A DNA stretch of 16,835 nucleotides from Candidatus Margulisiibacteriota bacterium (GTDB lineage Bacteria > Margulisbacteria > WOR-1 > O2-12-FULL-45-9). Of the stretch, positions 1 to 5,334 are shown in pieces; the stretch's first letter is position 1; the number at the start of each line of letters is the position of its first letter. The notes under the pieces are model-generated. The model had not been told where the DNA came from and searched no databases. It saw nothing but the letters and a program-made list of their open reading frames with translations. Made by a program: the position numbers and the translations under genes. Where the stretch lies: assembly GCA_018817195.1 (NCBI GenBank), contig JAHIUL010000140.1:1-16835 (forward strand), read 5' to 3'.

Positions 1-70
1 CAAAATTATAAACATACTTCTTTGCCTTCCCCGCTGCCTTTTTCCCTGTCTTTTTAACTTGCTTCGCCAT
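1..70 (-). CDS. ppdK: N-terminal fragment of probable pyruvate, phosphate dikinase
   Basis: Only the first 23 codons are visible; the gene runs off the left edge. The frame opens with ATG at 70-68, preceded by a purine-rich AAAGGGG-type ribosome binding site about 10 nt upstream. The first 16 residues are rich in Lys, Ala and Gly. They are followed by KKYVYNF (residues 17-23), which resembles the start of pyruvate phosphate dikinases (typically KKYVYxFG). Such enzymes interconvert pyruvate, ATP and Pi with PEP, AMP and PPi in the cytoplasm. The gene lies 28 nt beyond the 3' CCA of tRNA-Ala on the same strand with no terminator between, so co-transcription is likely. The identification rests on seven residues and is tentative. 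The Lys-rich extension before the conserved start would be unusual. Confidence 0.5.
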   Translation of the reverse strand, partial: MAKQVKKTGKKAAGKAKKYVYNF

Positions 71-97
71 TTTCTTTTACCCCTTTCCTTTTTTTAC

Positions 98-173
98 TGG
101 TGGAGCTGATGGGATTTGAACCCACGACCTCTTGACTGCCAGTCAAGCACTCTCCCAACTGAGCTACAGCCCC
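98..173 (-). tRNA. tRNA-Ala (anticodon GGC), CCA encoded
   Basis: The reverse complement folds as a complete cloverleaf of 76 nt including a genomically encoded 3' CCA (98-100). The acceptor stem pairs GGGGCTG with CAGCTCC and contains the G3:U70 wobble that is the alanine identity element, with A73 as discriminator. The D arm has GCTC...GAGT. The anticodon stem CTTGA/TCAAG encloses the loop CTGGCAG, giving anticodon GGC, which reads GCC. The T arm is GTGGG-TTCAAAT-CCCAT. The 5' end is only 10 nt from the rsfS stop, so it is probably processed from the yqeK-lcp-rsfS transcript. Confidence 0.97.
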
Positions 174-183
174 ACGCAATTTA

Positions 184-534
184 CTAATAGTGGTAGATTA
201 CTCCTTCTTTACCCCACAGTTCTTCGAGATTATAATAATCCCGTTCTGCGCGACCCATGACATGGACAACCACTTCGCCCAAGTCAAGGACTATCCACCC
301 AGACTGCGCCACACCCTCCCAGCGGAAACCTTTAATTTTATTATTTCTCAGCTGTTTGTCAATCTCCTTTTCTATTGCCCGCAGCTGGGGATCGGAATCG
401 GCGCTGCAAATGATCATATAATCAACCACAGTGGATGTTTTTCTTACATCCAGGACCTTGGGATCAATTGCTTTCTTTTCCTCTACCGCCGTGACAATTA
501 AATCAATTAATTTAGGTGCCTTAATCTTATTCAT
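184..534 (-). CDS. rsfS: Ribosome silencing factor RsfS (YbeB/Iojap family)
   Basis: This 116-aa protein matches the family in length and motifs. It has the VLDVRKTSTVVDYMIICSA segment (residues 28-46), the GxRWEG-like stretch GFRWEGVAQSGWIVLD (69-84), the VVVHVM core (88-93) and a C-terminal YYNLEELWG (100-108). RsfS binds uL14 on the large ribosomal subunit and blocks subunit joining, reducing translation in starvation. The ATG overlaps the stop of the upstream LCP gene by one base (TGATG), so translation is likely coupled. In many bacteria rsfS follows nadD and yqeK; here yqeK is two genes upstream and nadD is absent from the window. Confidence 0.96.
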   Translation of the reverse strand: MNKIKAPKLIDLIVTAVEEKKAIDPKVLDVRKTSTVVDYMIICSADSDPQLRAIEKEIDKQLRNNKIKGFRWEGVAQSGWIVLDLGEVVVHVMGRAERDYYNLEELWGKEGVIYHY

Positions 535-1412
535 CAGGTGTTTTGCTGCTTGCTGTTAATATATTGCTTAACTAAATTTCTCATGCGGCTTATGTCTGGT
601 TTCCAGTAATATATGCCGTCAATCATCAGGTCTCTGCCAGGGACCGTAGTCATTTTTATTCGTCCCAACTCTTGTGCGTCGCGTAAACTAAGTGATAACC
701 CAAGTGTTTTCCTGGAATTAAGATTAGTTTTAACATAGGAGAGCAGGGTTAAGAATAATTTGGGTGAACGCAGCAGGTTATCGCGCTTCATAAGCTCATT
801 GGCCAGGGAAGTAAGGAATTTTTGCTGGCGGGAAATGCGGCTAAAGTCGCCGCCATCCCTGCGGTACCGTAAATAACCCATCAGTTCTTTACCGGTCAAT
901 CTTTGGACGCCCGGATAAAGATTAATGTGCAGTCCGCCGGCATAATCAACATAATACATGCGTTTTTCAACGTCAATCGTCAAACCGCCTAGTTCGTCAA
1001 TAATATTAGTGATGCCCGAAAGGTTGATCACGATGTAATAAGGGATTTTAATATCAAACAGCTTTTCCACACTTCTCCTGGCCAGGTCAACGCCGCCGTA
1101 AGCATAGGCATGGTTTATCTTGTCTAATCCTCGTCCAGGCAGGAGCGCCAGGGTGTCTCTGGGAATTGAAATTAGTGAGGCTGACCTGTTTTCCGGGTCA
1201 GTGTGTAAGACCATAATTGTATCTGAGCGGTGGCCAAAGGCATCGTCTAAGCCAAGGACTAAAATATTTGTTTCCTGGGTAAACGGGCTGGTCGGGGTCA
1301 TGCTTATAAAGAGCTCAAATAAAGCTAGCTTTGAGGCAACAGCTACAAGGAAGCCAAAAGCTGCTGATAAGACAACTAAGACTATACAGGTTATAATTAA
1401 AAATTTTCTCAT
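534..1412 (-). CDS. LytR-CpsA-Psr (LCP) family cell-envelope ligase
   Basis: This 292-aa protein has one N-terminal membrane anchor (about residues 4-26) and an extracytoplasmic LCP domain (about 46-210). The domain's polyprenyl-pyrophosphate binding signatures are present: NILVLGLD (49-56), HRSDTIM (61-67), SIPRDT (82-87), KINHAYAYGG (98-107) and the YRRDGGDFSRISRQQKFL segment (183-200) with its conserved Arg and Asp residues. LCP enzymes transfer undecaprenyl-linked glycopolymers to peptidoglycan or to other acceptors. The C-terminal region (about 240-285) resembles the extension commonly found after the LCP core. The gene starts with a 4-nt ATGA overlap with yqeK and ends overlapping rsfS by one nt. 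The acceptor and polymer cannot be told from sequence. A LytR-type transcriptional role is an old assignment and less likely. Confidence 0.93.
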   Translation of the reverse strand: MRKFLIITCIVLVVLSAAFGFLVAVASKLALFELFISMTPTSPFTQETNILVLGLDDAFGHRSDTIMVLHTDPENRSASLISIPRDTLALLPGRGLDKINHAYAYGGVDLARRSVEKLFDIKIPYYIVINLSGITNIIDELGGLTIDVEKRMYYVDYAGGLHINLYPGVQRLTGKELMGYLRYRRDGGDFSRISRQQKFLTSLANELMKRDNLLRSPKLFLTLLSYVKTNLNSRKTLGLSLSLRDAQELGRIKMTTVPGRDLMIDGIYYWKPDISRMRNLVKQYINSKQQNT

Positions 1413-1975
1413 TTATTTAACAAATAATAATTTCTTGTTTGAATCGTACCGCTGTTAATCGGTGCGCCTTTCTTAAGCAGAAAAGCCAAAGATTCGGAGG
1501 TTGATTCCACAATTGCTTTGTTTAGATTCCTCAGAGCAAGCTTTCTTAGCTGTTTGAGCCCCGAGATATCTCGGCCTTCCTCAACATGATCAGCTAAATA
1601 AATTATTTTTTCCAATTTTGTCATACGTGGTGAGCCAACTGTATGCTTTCTTATGGCGCTGAGCACTTCTTTGTCGCTAATCCCAAAATCACGCTGGGCT
1701 AAAATAGCGCTGATATCAGCGTGCAGCAATTTCGGCTCAAACCTGCTGATATCATCTATTTTAACCATTAACTTTTTGGCCTCTTTCAGCAAGCTATTAC
1801 GGTCGTATTTCCTGGCGTAGTCATGCAGCAGCGCAGCCTGGCTGGCCTTTTTGACTGAAACACCGTGCTTTTGGGCCAGGGCCACAGCAGCTTTTTCTAC
1901 CCGAAGGCTGTGTTTAAACCGTTCTGAATCAAGGGCTGATTCAAGCTTTTTGATGATTTCCGATCGTTTTAACAT
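1409..1975 (-). CDS. yqeK: YqeK-like HD-domain hydrolase (symmetrical Ap4A hydrolase family)
   Basis: This 188-aa protein matches the usual YqeK length. HD-superfamily metal ligands are present: RFKHS (His22), LLHDYAR (His51-Asp52), LLHADISA (His85), RKHTVG (His111) and YLADHVEEGRD (Asp129). Members cleave diadenosine tetraphosphate symmetrically to two ADP in the cytoplasm and are normally encoded beside nadD and rsfS. Here it heads the minus-strand operon and overlaps the LCP gene by ATGA. The ATG at 1975 has no clear Shine-Dalgarno sequence and lies only 15 nt after the U-run of a leader terminator-like hairpin. The nadD partner is missing from the position where it is usually found. Confidence 0.93.
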   Translation of the reverse strand: MLKRSEIIKKLESALDSERFKHSLRVEKAAVALAQKHGVSVKKASQAALLHDYARKYDRNSLLKEAKKLMVKIDDISRFEPKLLHADISAILAQRDFGISDKEVLSAIRKHTVGSPRMTKLEKIIYLADHVEEGRDISGLKQLRKLALRNLNKAIVESTSESLAFLLKKGAPINSGTIQTRNYYLLNK

Positions 1976-1990
1976 TTGCTTAGTTTCGGC

Positions 1991-2026
1991 AAAAAAAAAC
2001 CAAAGCTTACTAAATCTGCCTTGGTT
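1991..2026 (-). terminator. Terminator-like hairpin in the yqeK operon leader (possible attenuator)
   Basis: On the minus strand a 9-bp stem (2026-2018 with 2006-1998; AACCAAGGC against GCTTTGGTT, one G.U pair) closes an 11-nt loop. A run of nine U residues follows (1999-1991). This has the form of an intrinsic terminator, but it lies between the consensus promoter at 2051-2080 and the yqeK start at 1975. It would therefore cut transcription of the operon's own leader. No upstream gene on this strand needs terminating, because glmU points the other way. No convincing antiterminator pairing or leader peptide was found. Confidence 0.55.
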
Positions 2027-2045
2027 GAAGCTAAACTCTCACAAC

Positions 2046-2074
2046 TTGAAATTATACTATATTTACATTATTAT
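2046..2074 (+). promoter_or_regulatory. Probable sigma-70 promoter of the glmU-like gene
   Basis: TTGAAA (2046-2051) and TATTAT (2069-2074) are separated by exactly 17 nt. The predicted start is about 2081, only some 7 nt before the ATG at 2088, so the mRNA would be almost leaderless, in line with the missing Shine-Dalgarno sequence. It lies face to face with and overlaps the stronger minus-strand promoter. Confidence 0.4.
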
Positions 2075-2080
2075 TGTCAA
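2051..2080 (-). promoter_or_regulatory. Consensus sigma-70 promoter of the yqeK-lcp-rsfS operon
   Basis: The minus strand carries a perfect TTGACA at 2080-2075 and a perfect TATAAT at 2056-2051, separated by 18 nt. The predicted start is near 2044, giving a leader of about 70 nt before yqeK. The element overlaps the plus-strand glmU promoter, so the two polymerases would compete. The spacing is one nt above the optimum of 17. Confidence 0.8.
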
Positions 2081-2087
2081 TTGAGAT

Positions 2088-2828
2088 ATGGACAAATTAG
2101 CTGTAATTATTTTAGCCGCGGGCAAGGGGACCCGCATGAAATCCGACCTGCCTAAGGTTTTTCATGAGGTTTTGGGCGAGCCCATGCTGACTTATGTGCT
2201 GGAAACCGTAAAAAAACTGATGCCTGAGCAAACTTATCTGGTAGTTGGCCATAAGCGAGATTTAATCATGGATTATTATAAGGATTGGCCGCTCAAATTT
2301 GTTATTCAGGACCAGCAGTTGGGCACAGGCCATGCAGTTTCACAGGTTAAACACGATCTTGAGGAATTTTCCGGTACAATTTTAATCCTGGCAGGGGATG
2401 TTCCTTTATTATCGGAAAAGACATTAAAAAAGCTGATTGATTTTCACCGTAAGAATAAGTCTGTTGCCACTGATTTAACGGCAGTGCTTGATGACGCGGG
2501 TAATTATGGCCGGATTGTGCGGGGGAAAAACAGCGAGATCCTAAAAATTGTTGAAAAAAAAGATGCCGGACCCGAAGAGTTAAAAATTAAGGAGATTAAT
2601 ACCGGCACTTTTTGTTTTGATAAAGACGCGCTTTATGCGGCTCTGGCAGAAGTTAAACCAAATAATGCGCAGAAAGAATATTATTTAACTGATACCCTGG
2701 AAATATTAAAAAAGAAGAACCAGCCTGTGTTTGCCTGCGTAGCAGAATATCCGTTGGAAACCATCGGCATAAATACAAAAGAAGAGCTTGTTTCCGTCGA
2801 AAAAATCTTAATTTCCCGCCAGCCATAA
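2088..2828 (+). CDS. glmU: GlmU-type UDP-GlcNAc pyrophosphorylase domain protein
   Basis: This 246-aa nucleotidyltransferase matches the N-terminal half of GlmU, which joins GlcNAc-1-phosphate and UTP to form UDP-GlcNAc. Visible motifs are LAAGKGTRMKSDLPKV (residues 9-24, nucleotide binding), QLGTGHAV (77-84), AGDVPLL (102-108, metal-binding Asp), YGRIVR (140-145), EKKDA (156-160) and EINTGTF (169-175). Bifunctional GlmU is about 450 aa; the left-handed beta-helix acetyltransferase half is absent and no frame continues it downstream. Glucosamine-1-phosphate acetylation would therefore need another enzyme, or the true substrate is a different sugar phosphate. A GlmM-like mutase is encoded at 9870-11246. 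There is no strong ribosome binding site before the ATG. Confidence 0.85.
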   Translation: MDKLAVIILAAGKGTRMKSDLPKVFHEVLGEPMLTYVLETVKKLMPEQTYLVVGHKRDLIMDYYKDWPLKFVIQDQQLGTGHAVSQVKHDLEEFSGTILILAGDVPLLSEKTLKKLIDFHRKNKSVATDLTAVLDDAGNYGRIVRGKNSEILKIVEKKDAGPEELKIKEINTGTFCFDKDALYAALAEVKPNNAQKEYYLTDTLEILKKKNQPVFACVAEYPLETIGINTKEELVSVEKILISRQP

Positions 2829-2858
2829 AATATTGATCAGATATTGGCAAAACTATGT

Positions 2859-2885
2859 GAAATTTCTTGCGCGCCGAGCCGATAC
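2859..2885 (+). promoter_or_regulatory. Sigma-28-like promoter candidate upstream of the 131-aa gene
   Basis: GAAATTTC (2859-2866) and GCCGATAC (2878-2885) are separated by 11 nt. The FliA/WhiG-type consensus is TAAAGTTT-N11-GCCGATAA; the -10 box matches 7 of 8 positions and the -35 box 5 of 8. The predicted start near 2892 is followed by a strong GGAGGAG at 2905-2911. No good sigma-70 pair was found here. A sister element with the same spacing lies at 3333-3359. Confidence 0.45.
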
Positions 2886-2904
2886 TTTTTTGATAAATTC
2901 ATTT

Positions 2905-2911
2905 GGAGGAG
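2905..2911 (+). promoter_or_regulatory. Strong ribosome binding site deciding the TTG start at 2918
   Basis: GGAGGAG is 6 nt before TTG 2918 and 12 nt before ATG 2924. The spacing favours the TTG start, although ATG would shorten the protein by only two residues. Confidence 0.6.
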
Positions 2912-2917
2912 ACTTAA

Positions 2918-3313
2918 TTGGTTATGACAAGTAGGGTAAACACTGTGACGGTTTCTCTGGAACGGGCAGGGAGGAAGTTTGCAGCCCGGGAAGTGAAACA
3001 ACAGCTTTTTCAGCGTGGCTTGGTCGCGAAATGGGTTGCTACTTTAAAGCTCAGAAGATTATCCTTGCCCAGATATGAGGCATTTATTAACTTATTTGAG
3101 CAACTTGCTGATTTAGCCGCAGGCGGCAGGCAGGTTGGACAGTTGAAAATTATTACTCCTGTTTTATCTTCTCTTGAAAAGATTGATGTGCAGAAACTTA
3201 TGGAAGATAAAGCTGCCTGGCAGAGAATTTGCAGCGATGTTTATCAGCCAGATATTGGCATATTAGATTTGCGGGCTCTGCTAAATATTCATCATAGTTA
3301 TTTAAGCCAATAA
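2918..3313 (+). CDS. Hypothetical protein, 131 aa, no family recognised
   Basis: I do not recognise a family. The protein is soluble-looking and probably mostly helical, with no signal peptide or membrane segment. It has a basic N-terminal third (many Arg/Lys up to about residue 50), a middle segment with an LADLAAGGRQVGQLK stretch (about 67-81), and a more acidic C-terminal part rich in Leu, Asp and Glu. The coding status is supported by a strong GGAGGAG ribosome binding site, a sigma-28-like promoter candidate, and the lack of a better frame. It precedes the 642-aa gene by 60 nt on the same strand, and both have matching promoter elements, so the two may belong to one regulon. Confidence 0.75.
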   Translation: MVMTSRVNTVTVSLERAGRKFAAREVKQQLFQRGLVAKWVATLKLRRLSLPRYEAFINLFEQLADLAAGGRQVGQLKIITPVLSSLEKIDVQKLMEDKAAWQRICSDVYQPDIGILDLRALLNIHHSYLSQ

Positions 3314-3332
3314 TTTTAATTTATAAATATGT

Positions 3333-3359
3333 GAAATTTTCTTTTTTGTCTGGCGATAA
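3333..3359 (+). promoter_or_regulatory. Sigma-28-like promoter candidate upstream of the 642-aa gene
   Basis: GAAATTTT (3333-3340) and GGCGATAA (3352-3359) are separated by 11 nt. Against TAAAGTTT-N11-GCCGATAA the -35 box matches 6 of 8 and the -10 box 7 of 8. The flanking TATGTGAAATTT (3328-3339) is identical to 2854-2865 upstream of the previous gene. The predicted start is near 3366, leaving only about 8 nt before the ATG at 3374. The -10 box runs into a 9-bp inverted repeat. Confidence 0.45.
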
Positions 3360-3384
3360 GGCCTTGAGAAAAAATGGCCTTATC
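3355..3384 (+). repeat. 9-bp perfect inverted repeat spanning the -10 box and start codon
   Basis: GATAAGGCC (3355-3363) and GGCCTTATC (3376-3384) are perfect inverted copies around a 12-nt A-rich loop. The left arm contains the end of the sigma-28-like -10 box and the right arm begins at the G of the ATG start (3374-3376). As DNA it could be an operator. In a transcript reading through from upstream it would fold into a GC-containing stem that hides the start codon. Confidence 0.55.
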
Positions 3385-5302
3385 TTCAATCAGCATCAAA
3401 AAAGATTTTAGCCAAAGGAAAATTGGTTTAATTAGCGCCAGGCGTTTAAAGCGTTTTGCGAGTTTTAGTCCGGCTGATTATACAAAAATCAAAAACCTGG
3501 TTTTGACCCCTCAGTTTTTCCACATCAGGCGCTTAATTGTCCCCAAAGTCGGAGTCCTTGCTGAGATACCTTTTAGCGATATTTCGGAAGATGTTCTTTC
3601 CGCGTGCGTTAGGCCGCGCTGGGTTTCCATACTTTTATCCAGGGGATATGTTTTGGACCTGCGCAGGTTAAAACCCGAGATTAACAGGAGCTGGAAAGCT
3701 GAATTATTAAAGCGCCTGCGCCGGGGGGACGATCCGGTTGGCAAGCTGCTATCCGCAATTGATGATAAACGTGAATATTTCAGTCGCCTAAGACAGGAGC
3801 CCAACGTCACTGCCTTGGATGTAATTCGCAAGGTCAATGAAGATAAAGGGGAACTTGGGTTTGAAAATGCTGTTTTGACTTATCCTAATCCTGATGGTTC
3901 CGGCCGGTGGGTGCGCAGCAGCAGCGCCAGCCGGCCAAAGATTGGTGATTCAGGTTATTCAGAGCGGAGCGGCGGTAAAATCCCGATGCATACGATCAAA
4001 AGTATAATTGAACATCCCGGCGATCAGATAGTTTTTGCGGTTGATATTGCCAGGGGCAAAGAGCATACGTTTTCTGACCAGGGGCTGGCAATTAGCCCGA
4101 TAAGGGACAAAGACTTAGAGCATTATGACGGTCCTACTGAGATGATATTTGTCAGGATAAAAACAAGCCAGGGGACCCGCGCTGTTTTTCATTTTCATAA
4201 CCGCAGATTTATTGATGATAAGGCGGGGTCTTCAGCAGAACAGTGTTTGCTGCCTAATAATAAAACTGAACGCCAGATGGCGCTGACTGCTTTAGACCTT
4301 TATTTTCGGTCGGTTATTTTTGCGATTGATAGTTTACAGCAAAGAGATGGTTTGAATATGATAGAACAGGGCAAAGTCGGCATAACAAATGTGCTTTCTT
4401 CTCCATTGGCCAATAGGCTGGACAGGTATTTGCCTGACAGCCATTTGATATGGATCCGCAGGAAAAACCTGGAAGGTAAAATATTTAAATTATCTATGGA
4501 ATTTTTGCGCAGGCCGTATGTTCCTTTGCAAGCCAAGAGTAATGAAATAGTTAATGATATGTTTACCGTATTTGCCCAGGCCTGGGAGCCAGTTGCGGGA
4601 CAGAAATTAGATCCTGCAGTTTTTAAAAAATACATTTTTGAAAAATACTGGAAAAGAGCGGAGAAGTTAATTATTTTGCGCAACGAAGAAAATGATGTGG
4701 TGGGTTTTGCCTCGCTGACCCGTGAAATAGTTAATGGTAAATATGTTTTTTGTCTGGCAGGTACAGTGCTGCATCCGCTGGTCCAGGGAATGCGGCTTTC
4801 AGTTGACATTAATAAGATCTTGCTTACCGAAGCCTGGCGGCAGAATGCTCATTTGAGCGGAGGGGAGATAACTTTGGTGACCAGAACAGCCAGTCCCAGG
4901 GTAGTTGGATCTTTGTTGCCGCTGGAAGGGCTAACGCCGAATCCTCTGGCCGGCCGGGGAGATAAGGCTGATCCAGCGATGATTAATATTGCAGAGGAAT
5001 TGACCAGCCGCTGGACGCCTGAGGTTGAATTTGACAGGACTGTTTCCGTGGCGCGCGGGGCGCTGACCAAAGGGGTGGGCGGGCTGGTTTATCAGCCAGA
5101 AGAATTGCAGCCGCATCGCAATCAAGAAGTTAACAAGTTTTGTCAGGACAATTTGCATTATCAGGATGGGGACTTGTTTGTTTTTGTCGGTAAATTTTCA
5201 CGAGCAGTTATGCTAAAGATTTTATTAAAAAAACTTGTACGCGGATTTGGCGAATGGTGGCGGCGTTGGGGCCTGACCCGGTCAAGAAGACGGATTCATT
5301 GA
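3374..5302 (+). CDS. Large hypothetical protein with a possible GNAT-like C-terminal domain
   Basis: This 642-aa protein has no family that I can name with confidence. Residues 1-380 are a basic, soluble region with no recognisable motif. Residues about 385-525 look like a GNAT acyltransferase: an ILRNEENDVVGFASLTRE strand pair (434-451), then GTVLHPLVQGMRLSV (463-477), which resembles motif A (V-x-P-x-x-Q/R-G-x-G) followed by its helix. The last 40 residues (about 603-642) combine hydrophobic, Trp and Arg/Lys residues, ending RSRRRIH, and could be an amphipathic membrane-binding tail. The start lies inside an inverted repeat and lacks a strong ribosome binding site. The gene ends within the promoter of the histidine kinase gene. 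Its reading frame is long and intact; the GNAT reading is an inference from weak similarity. Confidence 0.8.
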   Translation: MALSSISIKKDFSQRKIGLISARRLKRFASFSPADYTKIKNLVLTPQFFHIRRLIVPKVGVLAEIPFSDISEDVLSACVRPRWVSILLSRGYVLDLRRLKPEINRSWKAELLKRLRRGDDPVGKLLSAIDDKREYFSRLRQEPNVTALDVIRKVNEDKGELGFENAVLTYPNPDGSGRWVRSSSASRPKIGDSGYSERSGGKIPMHTIKSIIEHPGDQIVFAVDIARGKEHTFSDQGLAISPIRDKDLEHYDGPTEMIFVRIKTSQGTRAVFHFHNRRFIDDKAGSSAEQCLLPNNKTERQMALTALDLYFRSVIFAIDSLQQRDGLNMIEQGKVGITNVLSSPLANRLDRYLPDSHLIWIRRKNLEGKIFKLSMEFLRRPYVPLQAKSNEIVNDMFTVFAQAWEPVAGQKLDPAVFKKYIFEKYWKRAEKLIILRNEENDVVGFASLTREIVNGKYVFCLAGTVLHPLVQGMRLSVDINKILLTEAWRQNAHLSGGEITLVTRTASPRVVGSLLPLEGLTPNPLAGRGDKADPAMINIAEELTSRWTPEVEFDRTVSVARGALTKGVGGLVYQPEELQPHRNQEVNKFCQDNLHYQDGDLFVFVGKFSRAVMLKILLKKLVRGFGEWWRRWGLTRSRRRIH

Positions 5303-5327
5303 CGCTGGTCTGATAACGATTTATAAT
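5299..5327 (+). promoter_or_regulatory. Sigma-70 promoter of the histidine kinase gene, probably leaderless
   Basis: TTGACG (5299-5304) and a perfect TATAAT (5322-5327) are separated by 17 nt. The -35 box overlaps the stop codon of the preceding gene (5300-5302). The predicted transcription start falls at about 5334-5335, exactly on the GTG start codon, and no Shine-Dalgarno sequence is present. Confidence 0.6.
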
Positions 5328-5334
5328 TGATTCT

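Noticed and set aside
190..501. Open frame of 103 codons opposite rsfS
   Set aside because: It is fully antisense to a well-supported gene and shows no family motif or ribosome binding site.
2829..2850. AT-rich weak inverted repeat after the glmU stop as a terminator
   Set aside because: The stem is only about five A-T pairs and lacks a U-run, so it would not terminate transcription efficiently.
4300..4809. Minus-strand frame of 169 codons opposite the 642-aa gene
   Set aside because: Composition is typical of antisense frames (Ser/Leu-rich, no domain), and the plus-strand frame is longer with promoter evidence.
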